The notes below the pieces were generated by a model. The model worked only from the letters and a program-made list of their open reading frames with translations. It was not told the origin of the DNA and made no database searches. The position numbers and the translations under genes are program-made. This document shows positions 50,801 through 60,940 of a stretch of DNA of 64,000 nucleotides, piece after piece (the stretch's first letter is position 1; every line of letters starts with the position of its first letter). This stretch comes from Wuchereria bancrofti (taxonomy: Eukaryota > Nematoda > Chromadorea > Rhabditida > Onchocercidae): NCBI GenBank assembly GCA_005281725.1, contig SSBO01000003.1, forward strand, positions 1,077,396 through 1,141,395, written 5' to 3'.

Positions 50801-53555
50801 AGTTGCAAATAACGGAAAAGAGATGTTATAATGATGTGAGAGTATAATTAGAGCTACATGAAACAATGACGGTAGTGTTTAATTTTTTCAATTTTTACAA
50901 CTTTAATGACTATTTCAAGATTGACGTTAATGACATTGATTTTTTATGATTTAATAAGGTAATATTTCTGGAAGCAATGAATGCAGTCGGAGAAAATGAA
51001 TGACGGATCAAAACTATCCTCTGTTACTCGCATAATACAAACTATAAGATCTCAGCAAAAAAGATTATAGAACCGCAAGAATGCATCTACAACAAAGAAA
51101 AAATAATTATTACTTTTATATTGCGAAATATCACCTTTCATTCATGAATCAATTTTAAATGAAAAAATTGTCAAATTTACTGTCTATCTAATGTTACTTC
51201 ATTAGCTGAAATAAAATAAACAAGTAAACAAGTTAAATTAAAATACCCAATGTGAATCTGTAGTTTGCATGCTGACATTATGTATACGTACACCACAAGC
51301 AAATGGTGTATTGTTCGACAATGTTATATCATCTTCATATCGGATATGAACATTAGTTAGAACTAACTGCAAAGAAAAAATGGACAAAACATGACCAGAC
51401 TTATTTTTCACTTTCTTGTTTAGAATCTATAGCAATATCATAAATCATAGACAAGGAAATTCATTGTATAATTAAAACATTATAATTATGCAATTGAGAC
51501 AGCGCAAGAACTGTCGTTCCTAAATTTCAAAATTTCAAAGCTCTGAAATTGAAATATGGTTAAATATAAATAAAGAGAATTTCGTAGAAAAAAAAATTCT
51601 AAATACCTGAATATTATTAACGATAGCTGATACCAATGATGCCCCCCACCAGTTTTGCTCCGATGCACTGTCTGGGTTAGGCAAACCCCAATAACTTAGT
51701 AATTGCCTCTGAAAATAATCCTATTGAAAAGTTTTGAAATAATTATACGTTATTCATGGTTTTGAGGTTTGGATTCATAAAAATTGTTTCAAATTAAAAT
51801 AAATCTGTTAATACAAGGAAATAGTTAAAAAAGGTTCAATGACAGTTCTTTGGTTTATTAATGGTTTTTTTTGAAATCACTTTTAGCTTCTTTTTGCTAC
51901 AATATCACTAGCCATTAAAATCAAATCATTCGATTTTACAAATCTTTTCTTTTGTAAAAACAGTTTGTAATTCAAAATTTTTTTAAACACGTTATACTCA
52001 GCAAAATCATGAATTATATTCTAGCACCGCTAAATCCTTCTTTTGTTTTGCTCTAACTTTTGTTCTCGAAAGTTTGCATATAAAACTATTTAGAATCTAT
52101 GGTCTCACAGATTTCTTCTTTCGACTTCTTTTTTAAAGTTCCTAATCTTCTAGCACTTTTCTTTTTTTCTCGTAATTTCTGTTTAATAACTCATTTTCTA
52201 AATACTCCACATTCAACTTCTTTGCATTTACTAAACCTATAAGTACTTTTGCCCTAGGATATTCAAAAAAAAAGTTTAAATTCCTGATCTTCGTTTTCAA
52301 ACTTTTGAATTACTATTACGTAAGTTTATAATACTTATTTCAGCATTTCAATGTCTAACCAAAAGTGGCAAGTAATTTTGATAGATTCTAAATTCAACTA
52401 ATATTACACATACTTCTCGTTTTGTTCTCGATTCTTATGAAGTATTCTATAAGTTCCTCATAATTAGGATATTTCAAACACCAAACTTCAACTGAAATAT
52501 GTTTTAGCAAAAATTTGGTTCATTTTATTAAATCTACCTATAGTCCTAGATATTCATCAATATTAGCAGTTTAAAAAGCAAAAATGAAGAAAAAAATGAA
52601 TCCAAACCTTATGGTATTTTTCTAGATCCTCTAATTGCTGCTCCTTTTTAGCTTGCTCATAGATTTCTACATTCGCAACATCATACCGAACTGATGTAGA
52701 TGGTTCCAGAAGTACCAGTAAATCACTCATTTTGATAACCCACGGTTCACTTCGCAGACGAGTTAATGGTACTGACAGGGTAAGTTTCCCAAGCAAGCCA
52801 GACTTTACCTCAAATATAAATTTCATTTTAAGTGCTGTTGGGTGGAGAGAAATTTGCATTAGCACTAACATAGCAATTTTAGATCCAACAACTTAAACTG
52901 AAGAAAGACATTTTGGAAAATCAGTTGAGAAATGAAACAAATTTTAAAAAGAACAAATTCTTTTTTCTCTTAATTTGCCTCATACGGACGTCAATTTCTT
53001 CGTAGTGACAGTAATCACTAGCTTAGGATGCATGCATATCATTAAGCAAAAGTGTCTAGCAAGATAGATCGCTGGCAAAATGGAAAATAAGAGTCAAAAA
53101 GACCAATTTCATAAAGAGAAAGTAGACATTAGAAGTGTTAGAAATTTTAAAAACATCCACATTATAAGGTATTTTAAAATTCCTATTACAAAATTCAGTT
53201 CAAAAATTTATAAAAAATCCTGGTTACCTTTAGTGGAATATCGAATTTACGCAAAGCCGACTTCTTCAGGGGAACGTTTTCCAGTTCAACCTGTCCTAAA
53301 AGTTACATTTTCCCACATTATATACTTGAAATTCCGATTCATTTTCGAAAAGAAACTTAATAATTGATTTAAGAAGTCGAAAATTGGAAAAAAAAAGGAA
53401 ACGGCAAGTGGAAAGATATTAATAAATGATGTGATGATGATGGAAAAGCAGGACATACCTTGCAGCAAAGCTATGCTTAACTGATCGGTATTTAAATTTT
53501 CTAAATATTCTCCTACATAATTGTTAAGAACCCAAGCGACTAAATTTTCCAACAT
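28865..53555 (-). CDS. VPS13D: VPS13D-type bridge-like lipid transfer protein
   Basis: A 24.7-kb multi-exon gene. It starts at the ATG at 53555 with the chorein N-terminus ([20 protein letters not shown], then [20 protein letters not shown]), closer to VPS13D than to VPS13A/C. Recognisable exons continue throughout: [19 protein letters not shown] (52608-52808), NIHIRYEDD-type [12 protein letters not shown] (about 51250-51370), [10 protein letters not shown] (about 49675-49840), [15 protein letters not shown] (about 48690-48760), a VAB repeat block ending [12 protein letters not shown] (36238-36392), a beta-trefoil (33581-34265), [19 protein letters not shown] (about 32700-32800), and the last exon 28865-29031 ending [12 protein letters not shown]13 proteins form a hydrophobic groove that moves lipids between membranes; VPS13D serves ER-mitochondria-peroxisome contacts and mitophagy (family knowledge). 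I did not resolve every exon boundary, and I found no UBA domain. Confidence 0.9.
33581..34265 (-). other. Ricin-type beta-trefoil within VPS13D
   Basis: Exon 33989-34265 carries [16 protein letters not shown], then YVLDVLD and FQKWQFTS. Exon 33581-33775 carries LEQIWELQ and GSGILDVE. The repeated Q-W-(R/E/Q)-F/L pattern with LD or VE strands is the (QxW)3 signature of a beta-trefoil lectin fold. VPS13D family members carry such a domain after the VAB region. Sugar binding is not implied. Confidence 0.75.
34900..38452 (-). other. VAB/SHR-BD adaptor-binding region of VPS13D
   Basis: Exons here encode the beta-rich repeats characteristic of the Vps13 adaptor-binding domain. Landmarks are [15 protein letters not shown] (about 38380-38430), [19 protein letters not shown] strands (about 37590-37670) and [18 protein letters not shown] in exon 36238-36392. 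This domain recruits VPS13 to organelles through adaptor motifs in yeast; the partners in this animal are unknown. Confidence 0.75.
35266..35319. repeat. Tandem duplication, 27-bp unit x2, in a VPS13D intron
   Basis: Two copies beginning aatcaaacaactaa are offset by 27 bp and differ at a few bases. Confidence 0.8.
52608..53555 (-). other. Chorein N-terminal domain exons of VPS13D
   Basis: Exons 53459-53555, about 53226-53295 and 52608-52808 join in phase. They encode the N-terminal cap of the lipid-transfer groove: [39 protein letters not shown], then [13 protein letters not shown] and [16 protein letters not shown]. The EPWVI strand and the following charged [17 protein letters not shown] helix have direct counterparts in human VPS13D. 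Confidence 0.9.
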
Positions 53556-55214
53556 TTCCTCCTCACCAATTAGTCCTCGTGTGTTTCCTTCTGAAATGAC
53601 ATAATTTATATTCGAAATTCATTTTAAAAGGTGCAGAGCAAATTTATTTCTCGTCTAAATTAAATTTTGATTTATGTTGCGTCAAGCAGAATTGCGCATC
53701 GCGATCGTATTAAGCGAAAAAAATAAAATTGATGGATTGGATCTACTGCTTAAATAAAGTGAAGATAGTTTAACACAGCTCAGGTTAAACTGAAACTTTA
53801 CAATAGAATTTTTGTGGTCAATGGAGTGTTAATAAACTTATGCAATGACGGGCTGCAGAATAGGTTATATTACAGGTAGAAGTAATGTAGTGAAAGGTAT
53901 TGCAGTTCCATTGCAGTTTCAGAGCACTTTGAACCCAAATTCGTTCGATAGTGCAAGCAGCAGCAGTTGAAGCACTGAACTTTTTGAAGGAAGTCGTCGG
54001 GATTTTGCAGTAAAAAAGTTAAATTCTACTTCAGGTTTATTAGCATCCATTCCGTAGGGTGCATTCTATTTGTTTGTCTCGTATGAAAATTTGTTGGGCA
54101 AAAGAACAACGAGCGGTAAAGTAATATTAAATTTATATAATTTCGGCATTGATGACACATCAAACAATTTTGAAAAATGAAAGAATGGAATAGCAATCAG
54201 TCTAAATCATATCCGGAAAGAGTTGGAAATGCTATTCGTCTTCATCACAATTTAATCCGGCAAACTCACCACCGTAAATACCATAAAAACAGACGAAAAC
54301 GTCAGTAACGGAGATTGAAGTTACACGGACATGACGTGTCTCGCTACGAAATTCTCGGTGCCACGTAATTTTTCTAGTTATGATACGACATGTAAGGTAA
54401 GAATTCCTAATGATTATCTATAGAAAAGGTAAGGGATACGTGATTACGACAAATATTCAGGCTCACTTCAAACTGCGACATTGTTTACTGAAATTATACC
54501 TTACTTTCTGATTTTATTGCAAACTGTGTAGGTAAAGAGGATGTATTAGATCTAAAATGACAGAAAGGTGAAGTCACATTTTTCTTGAGGATAGCATGGA
54601 CTGATCATCACCTTTTGATTATATCTCATTAGGTATAGCTTCTTTAAAAGTAGAAGAAGTTACTAGCAAATTATTTTGTGATGGATAAGATGATAATATG
54701 TGCTGATAAGCTGTTAAGCATATTATTACATTTATTCAATAATTTTCGCTAAAAATATGATACATATTTCTCGTTTGTTAGCATCATTTTGAGCTCCGTC
54801 GTTGCTTTTATCATTGAGAAGCCAATTAATTTGTACATTGTCCACCTGAAATAAGGTAATTGTCTAATGATAATGAATGAATGGTCAGTACTAGAAATGA
54901 TAAGCTCTTATAACATACTAAGTTGAAGTTAATGTATTTTTGAATAAATTGAATAATCTTTCATATTGGGATTTATCTTTGATTATATGCTAATGACTTG
55001 CTATTTAGCTAATGAAATAATATTAAACAGATAGCAAATTTGAGAATTTTTTCATTTAATCGATAGTGTCGCGAATTTTAATATCGTGAAACTTCAAATA
55101 GAATAGTAAAATAAATTTATATAAGAATTAATCATTGAAATTGTAAATAATTGTTAACAATGTTATGAATCATTTAACTAATTTTAGATTCCTCAGCTTT
55201 ATTTCTCCATTTTT
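53556..55214. other. Upstream region of VPS13D
   Basis: About 1.7 kb upstream of the VPS13D start codon, including its promoter. The stretch 53800-54370 is less AT-rich than its surroundings and contains a basic short open frame at 54177-54308, listed separately. No other exon is recognised. Confidence 0.5.
54177..54308 (+). CDS. Small basic open frame, 43 aa (hypothetical, doubtful)
   Basis: ATG at 54177 opens a 43-residue frame rich in His, Arg and Lys (LHHNLIRQTHHRKYHKNRRK) that stops at 54306-54308. The same frame continues after the stop for another 19 codons (RRLKLHGHDVSRYEILGAT) to a second stop. The composition differs from random AT-rich frames nearby. It could be a microprotein, a broken exon, or chance; no family is recognised. 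The bases around the first stop (cagtaacg) also resemble a weak splice donor. Confidence 0.15.
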   Translation: MKEWNSNQSKSYPERVGNAIRLHHNLIRQTHHRKYHKNRRKRQ

Positions 55215-55739
55215 ACTATTTTACTTCTACGGTCAACGTAACATTTTGCTGCTGTTACTATATCAGTTGAATTGCTTATTCTACAATTATGATAAGTTAT
55301 CTTGATCTAATTGAAAATCATATGCTAATCTTCCGATTTGATCTTGTTACAAATCCTTACTCTGTAAGCATCTATCGTATATGCAAATGAATATCTGTCG
55401 TAATGTTTGTTGTAAACATTTCCATATATAAATCTGATACTAACAAAAAAAGAAGTTTCCTATTACAAACAACTCGTAACTTCCATTTTCCACTAAAAGA
55501 AAAACTTATAACAATGCGAAATACTCCTTTTTCCTTGCTATTTTGTCTATTGGTATTGTTAATCGTAAAATCGTATTATATTAATAAAAATTCAATAATA
55601 ATCTTACTGCGCTTTTATAAACTAAGCGTAACTGACGTCAACTAAGCGTAACTGACGTCAACTATTTTACTTTTACGATCAACGTAACACTATTGTTACT
55701 ATATATCAGTTGAATTGCTTATTCGACAATCAAGGTAAG
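55215..55739. repeat. Diverged duplication of about 80 bp
   Basis: Segments 55215-55296 and 55661-55739 share actattttac, tcaacgtaac, gttactatat, and tcagttgaattgcttatt in the same order with small indels. The second copy begins directly after the tandem TGACGTCA repeat. Confidence 0.75.
55621..55660. repeat. Tandem 20-bp unit x2, each with a palindromic TGACGTCA
   Basis: The unit actaagcgtaactgacgtca occurs twice in succession. Each copy ends in the perfect palindrome TGACGTCA (55633-55640 and 55653-55660), the consensus binding site of CREB/ATF bZIP factors. Whether it is bound is unknown. Confidence 0.85.
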
Positions 55740-56893
55740 TAAGCGTTTAAAATTCCTGTTTGTTCCTGATCCTCAACAATGAGAAAATAATTCAAAACAG
55801 GTGGCAGCTCACAATATCAGCAATTTATTTGATTGGAAAATTGCTAAGGAACATATAGTGAAGTATTGATTCAAGAAGATGAAAAGTTTTAAAGAAGAGA
55901 AGTGTGATAACTATCTGTTTTCTCGCTGATCGTTTGAAAGCATTTCAATCTTTGCAATTTAAATGAGCTTAACTGGATTGTGATATGTGACGAGAAATGG
56001 GTCAATTGCAATAATTATTGTAATGATTGGACGGAAAAACTCCAAGAAAGCTTCAGAGAAATTTCAACTAAATTTACTCTAAGAGAAATAATGAAGCATT
56101 TCAATCTTTGCAGTTGTTTGGTGGAAAGGTAGTTATTAAATATTTTTACCTTTTTAATTTGGCTGAAATGTTGAACAGTCATAGAATGATCAATTTTTAA
56201 ACTTTTCAATAAGTTTATGTGCAGTGTAAAGATGATTACTGTTTTAAATGGCCATCAGTATAGCTGCTATAGCTTTTCAAATCTCGTTAAAATTATTACT
56301 ACTTTGAGAGTTGTGCAGGCTTATCAGATATATCTCGATAATTTCAACTCCTACGGCTAGCATTAATAAGTGGAAAAAAAAAAAAGAAAAAAAAATCCAT
56401 TTTTTTATAATAATATCTTGACGCATAGTCATATATACCAATGATTCAAGTAAACAAATTAAAGTTAGTTGCCTTTACCGGACCTGATCTGTCATGTTTA
56501 CCGGATCTTTTATCAACTACGTACTACTACAATCATACTGATTACTTTTTGCTGTCTGATACACTAAAAGACTCACCAAATACTGAAGCATGGAAGCACG
56601 TCATTTTTGTTCTAATAATAATTAGGCTTATTTTTCGTTAGCAAAAATATAGTGATTGTAATAATTTCAATTTGATTTACAAAGAAATATTTCAGATAAT
56701 GATTTGAAATTAATAGTTGAAGACGTAATTCTTTTGCATCCGTCTAATAATTATTACTTATAATCAGGTGAATGTTTGTACACAAATTAAATATCTATTA
56801 GTAAAATACCTCAATGTAAGTTATAATTCTTAAATATAAAACTGCTAGCTATGTTTTTCTTTTTTTTTTTTACTTTTCCAAATAGTGTGGATT
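55740..56893. other. Non-coding stretch downstream of the ML-domain gene
   Basis: About 1.15 kb of AT-rich sequence. It may contain the missing last exon of the ML-domain gene. One candidate near 56570-56610 on minus reads NKNDVLPCFSIW then stop, reminiscent of the final cysteine strand of NPC2 proteins, but the splice joins do not fit cleanly. Confidence 0.35.
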
Positions 56894-57705
56894 TCAAAAA
56901 AAGGAAATAATAGTATAACATGCCATAGGATATTCTTTCAGTATAGTGACACCTTGCTGATAGTAGTACGTTTTGCCTTCCTTAAGTGGACACGTAAGAT
57001 TACCACCTTTACAGGGATCTTTTTGTTCCAAATTGAATGATACAATGACGCCGCCGGCGATTTTTGCCCGTACTGCAGTTTCAAGAGTTTCCGTTGTTCT
57101 TGCTGAAATAGATGTGAAAATAATAGCAAAAAATCAAATGATTAATTGCAATTTGCGGATTCATCATTGAAAGTAAAGTTCATATTCGTCGTAGGTTAAT
57201 TAACTATTGGGTACAAAAATTTAACAAACAAGCAATTAACTTTAAAAATTTAATATTTAATTTAATTTTATTCATACATGTTTATTATAAATATTTAAAA
57301 ATGATTAAATCCAAAATTTTGGGACTATTTTTCAAAAATTTGATTCATTTTCTGTATTTTGCAATTTTTTTTTTGAGTCTAAATAAAACGGTTGGGAATA
57401 AATTTTGTTGCATTGTAGAAAAAGTAATACTCGAATACATTCAATTTGAGCAGTTCAATTCATTCTTTCTTAGTTTATTATAGTCGTTGAAAAGCAGTTG
57501 TTAAATTAAATTTTAGATTTGATTTATCCATCAAAAATTTGTAAGCTAAAAATTGATCGGATTGATAAAAGAAAAAAAAAAAAGCTCTTACTTGGAACGA
57601 ATTCGATCCGTAAATGCGGTGTTGTACCTCTTCTGAAAGCACAATGGCGCTGTGATGATCCCACACATCCATTTACTTCTACATTTGTAATATTAAATAC
57701 TGATT
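56894..57705 (-). CDS. ML-domain (MD-2/NPC2-like) lipid-recognition protein, partial
   Basis: Two exons join in phase: 57592-57705 and from 57102 downward. Exon 1 reads VEVNGCVGSSQRHCAFRRG then LRIEFVP. Exon 2 has AKIAGGVIVSFNLEQKD, PCKGGNLTCPLKEGKTYYY and VTILKEYP. These correspond to the NPC2 blocks with paired cysteines (SPC...PC, DGCKSGINCP, KTYSY, SEYP). ML proteins are secreted or lysosomal beta-sandwiches that bind sterols or other lipids. The exon with the signal peptide and first cysteine was not found upstream. The last strand with the final cysteine is not visible in exon 2, which without further splicing would run to a stop at 56894-56896. The gene is therefore either incompletely resolved or degenerate. 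Confidence 0.65.
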
Positions 57706-60700
57706 CTAAAATGATTGACAACAATTTTATCAAATAAACCAATTTTTATAAAAAAATACTAATAATCAAACTAATTTTATTAATTAGAAATTGAATTAAA
57801 TCTATCAAATGATTGACAGTCAATGTGAAATATTTCTTTTCAAGCTGGCTTTACTCTATCAATGAACTCAAAAATTACTCTACCAAATTTATTCTATCAA
57901 ATAACTTAGAAATCTTAGAAATTGATAACAGCTTGATAGCTTACTACAATTTTTGAATTTAATTTTTTGGAAATCTGCATGCACAGAAAATGCAAACCAT
58001 ACGAGCGAGAAAGTAACGATCGGAAATATTACCGTCATTTATTCTGAAAATCGAATAAAATTTTTTGAAGCTATCAATTAGTCAAGAATATTTTTATGAT
58101 CTTATAACTTGTCAAGTATAATAATCAAAAGACAAAAAAAAGCAAAAAACGAATAAATACTGTTAGAGATTAAAAACTTATTTAAATCAGTGTATCACTT
58201 GGATATCAAAAAGAAAAAAAAAATTGAAAAGAATTTGCTGAAAGGAAATGAAAAGATTGAAAATAAATTAGTCATAAACTGAAGGACAGGAAGAAAGTCT
58301 GTTCAAACAGAATATATCTTTTGATTTTCCTTCTTATAACCAAACTTTCTATCCATCATTTACTAAGAATGCCTCCCAATATCATTGATTTATTTAACTA
58401 ACCTATCCTAGAATATTTGAAGATTGTTTAAATTTTTAGACTATTTAAAACAAATTTATAGTACTAAAATTAACAATCATTGTTCAACTGGAACGGGTAA
58501 TGAAACAAATACTACGAATGATATAGTTGCACATTTCTTTTCGTTTTTTGTTTTTCATTTTTAGCCATGTGAACTTTCTTATGTTTGTAAAATTGAACTT
58601 TAATCAAAATAAAATTTTTTCAATAACAACTCTCAACTTGCACCATTGATCAAAAATGTATGTGAGATGTACTTCAGATCGATGAGTTGCAAATCAAGAC
58701 ACTGTTTATTACCTCTTTATTAGAGAATGAAAAAAAAAAAAAAAAAAAAACCTGCATTACAAATTTTACAACTTCTTTGACGACTATATCTTTCCAACAT
58801 TTCACATCGTAAAATGGCATATAGCTCAGTTAAACTTCCGCATTACACTTTTTCCGCAGTTTTTCATCCTGTTACACTTTGTCATAGTGTTTATACTGTC
58901 TACATCAAAAAAAAAAAAAAAAAAAAGAAAAGAAAGAAAGAAAAAAGCATTAACGCTTACATTACTAATTAACGAGAATAAAAATTTAAGGTCAGGCAAA
59001 AAGTTCCCATGCAATTGATATAAAAATGAAAAGTAGAATATATCCGATGAAATGCACTCAGAGACACTCAGATAGAATTGCCAATATGTTTCAACAAAGT
59101 TTTAAAATATTTCATTAATCAATCATTGCAGGCAACAGCTTCAGCAAATGAACAAGCAGAAGGTACCATCGAAGGCTGATGAAACAAGTTTCGATTTGTG
59201 AACCCTTTTCTCTATTTATCAGAATGTTTCCCTTTTTTGAAATATCACAACTAAATTAACTCATATATTGATTGCTACTATCAAGTTTAAAAGTAGAAGA
59301 CAAGAAGATATAAAACATATTTATTCATACCAGAAATTCTCCTATTTCTTTTATGATTCTATAAAATAAATAAGATAAGAAATTCACATAGCATTAATCA
59401 GTTTATTTTACTATTCACTAATTAGATTATTTTACTCAAATTCAACAAGTTTATTTTAATTATTTGAGAGAATACGAGAGGATTCATTATCGCTCAATTG
59501 AAAAAGAAAATGAATATTAAAAACAATAACAATGAGCGATTGAACTGGATTGATGAGGAATATTTTTAGGTGTTAAGTAAATATTTCGAAAGTTTCAATT
59601 AAGTGTTTTTTGTATGGAACTCCAAATAGATCATTTATGTTTACTCTATTCAGGCTAATACTCTTTAGATTAACATTTTTGAAAATTTAAATGTTCGCTA
59701 AAGAGAGAACTAATCAATCATACATACATTGGATAGAAATATATTACAAGCAAAAAGGTTAAGAATTTGATTTCTGGTTGTATTAAATTGAAATTTCGTC
59801 ATATTAAATTGAAATTTTAATCAATTTCGAAATAGATAACTAACATTTTATGGATGTGATTGCAGTGATAAATATCCGAGTGTTGTTTTAAATTGATGCA
59901 TTCTTCAGTTATATCTCTCGCAACAATTCTCAAACTGATTAATTCATTAGAGAAAAACGCAATTGCAATTACAATGTACACTTGAATCAAATTTATAAAA
60001 TAGCTTTTTACACTTTATTAAAGTAAAACTGATTGCTTCGAAATGTGAAAATCTTTTAAGCAAAAGCATTTTATTGAGCAATTTTCAAACATATTATTAC
60101 TTATTAGTCTTTTAATATATTGGTTTAATTAATCATTTAATACCATCGATGATGCTTGATTTAGCTTATATTTACAAATGTTTTTTTTTTTTTTTGTTTC
60201 ATTTGCAGTGTTCGATTTTTCTTTTAAATTTAAATTCAAAAGCAGCCAAAGAAGCTATATGGCAATGTGTTGAAAAAATATTGCTCAAAAGTTGAAATCA
60301 ATTGGAGAAAAGATAAATACATTTTAAATGATAAAAGATATTTAGTTTATTTGCCATTTCACAAAACGATAACATTTGATTTGGGAGCAAAAAAAAGTGA
60401 ATATACTTTTTTTTAAAGAGGAGATGAACAATAAATATGAATACATGATGAAGACAAGAAGATTATATTCTGTAATTAAAATAATCACACAACTATAGAG
60501 GGATGCAAACATAAACTTAAACTGATCCATACTTCTAATCAAAGCATATCTAACTTGTTTAATTTACTCAAATACAAAATACCTCAATAAGAATTGCAAA
60601 TTTCGAGCCTCAATAACTGCTTTAATTTAGTAAATTAAGAAAAGTTAACTTGCGGTAGGCTCTCTTCGACAGAACGAGGAAAACTAATTAGAAATAATTA

Positions 60701-60940
60701 GTCGAAGTAGCGTAGTGTGAGTGATAAAAAGTACACTAATTTCAGTGGACAAAATTGTTGCATAAAGGGGCTGCAATATATAGTTAGTTACTTCTAGGAA
60801 GTGATGAATGATTTGTTGAGCTAGAAATTCGGGTTACTTATTTTACTGATTCGTGTTGTTCATTGATTCATTTTATATATTTATTATTTCTTTTAGATTT
60901 TTTCCTAGTGGCATATTTCGAATTGTGTAACTTTGCGTTT
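57706..60940. other. Divergent intergenic region between the ML-domain gene (-) and nucleostemin (+)
   Basis: About 3.2 kb, very AT-rich, with A runs at about 58729-58750 and 58907-58925 and a short tandem (attaaattgaaattt) near 59780-59820. It probably contains the missing 5' exon of the ML-domain gene and the nucleostemin promoter. I see no other gene. Confidence 0.5.
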
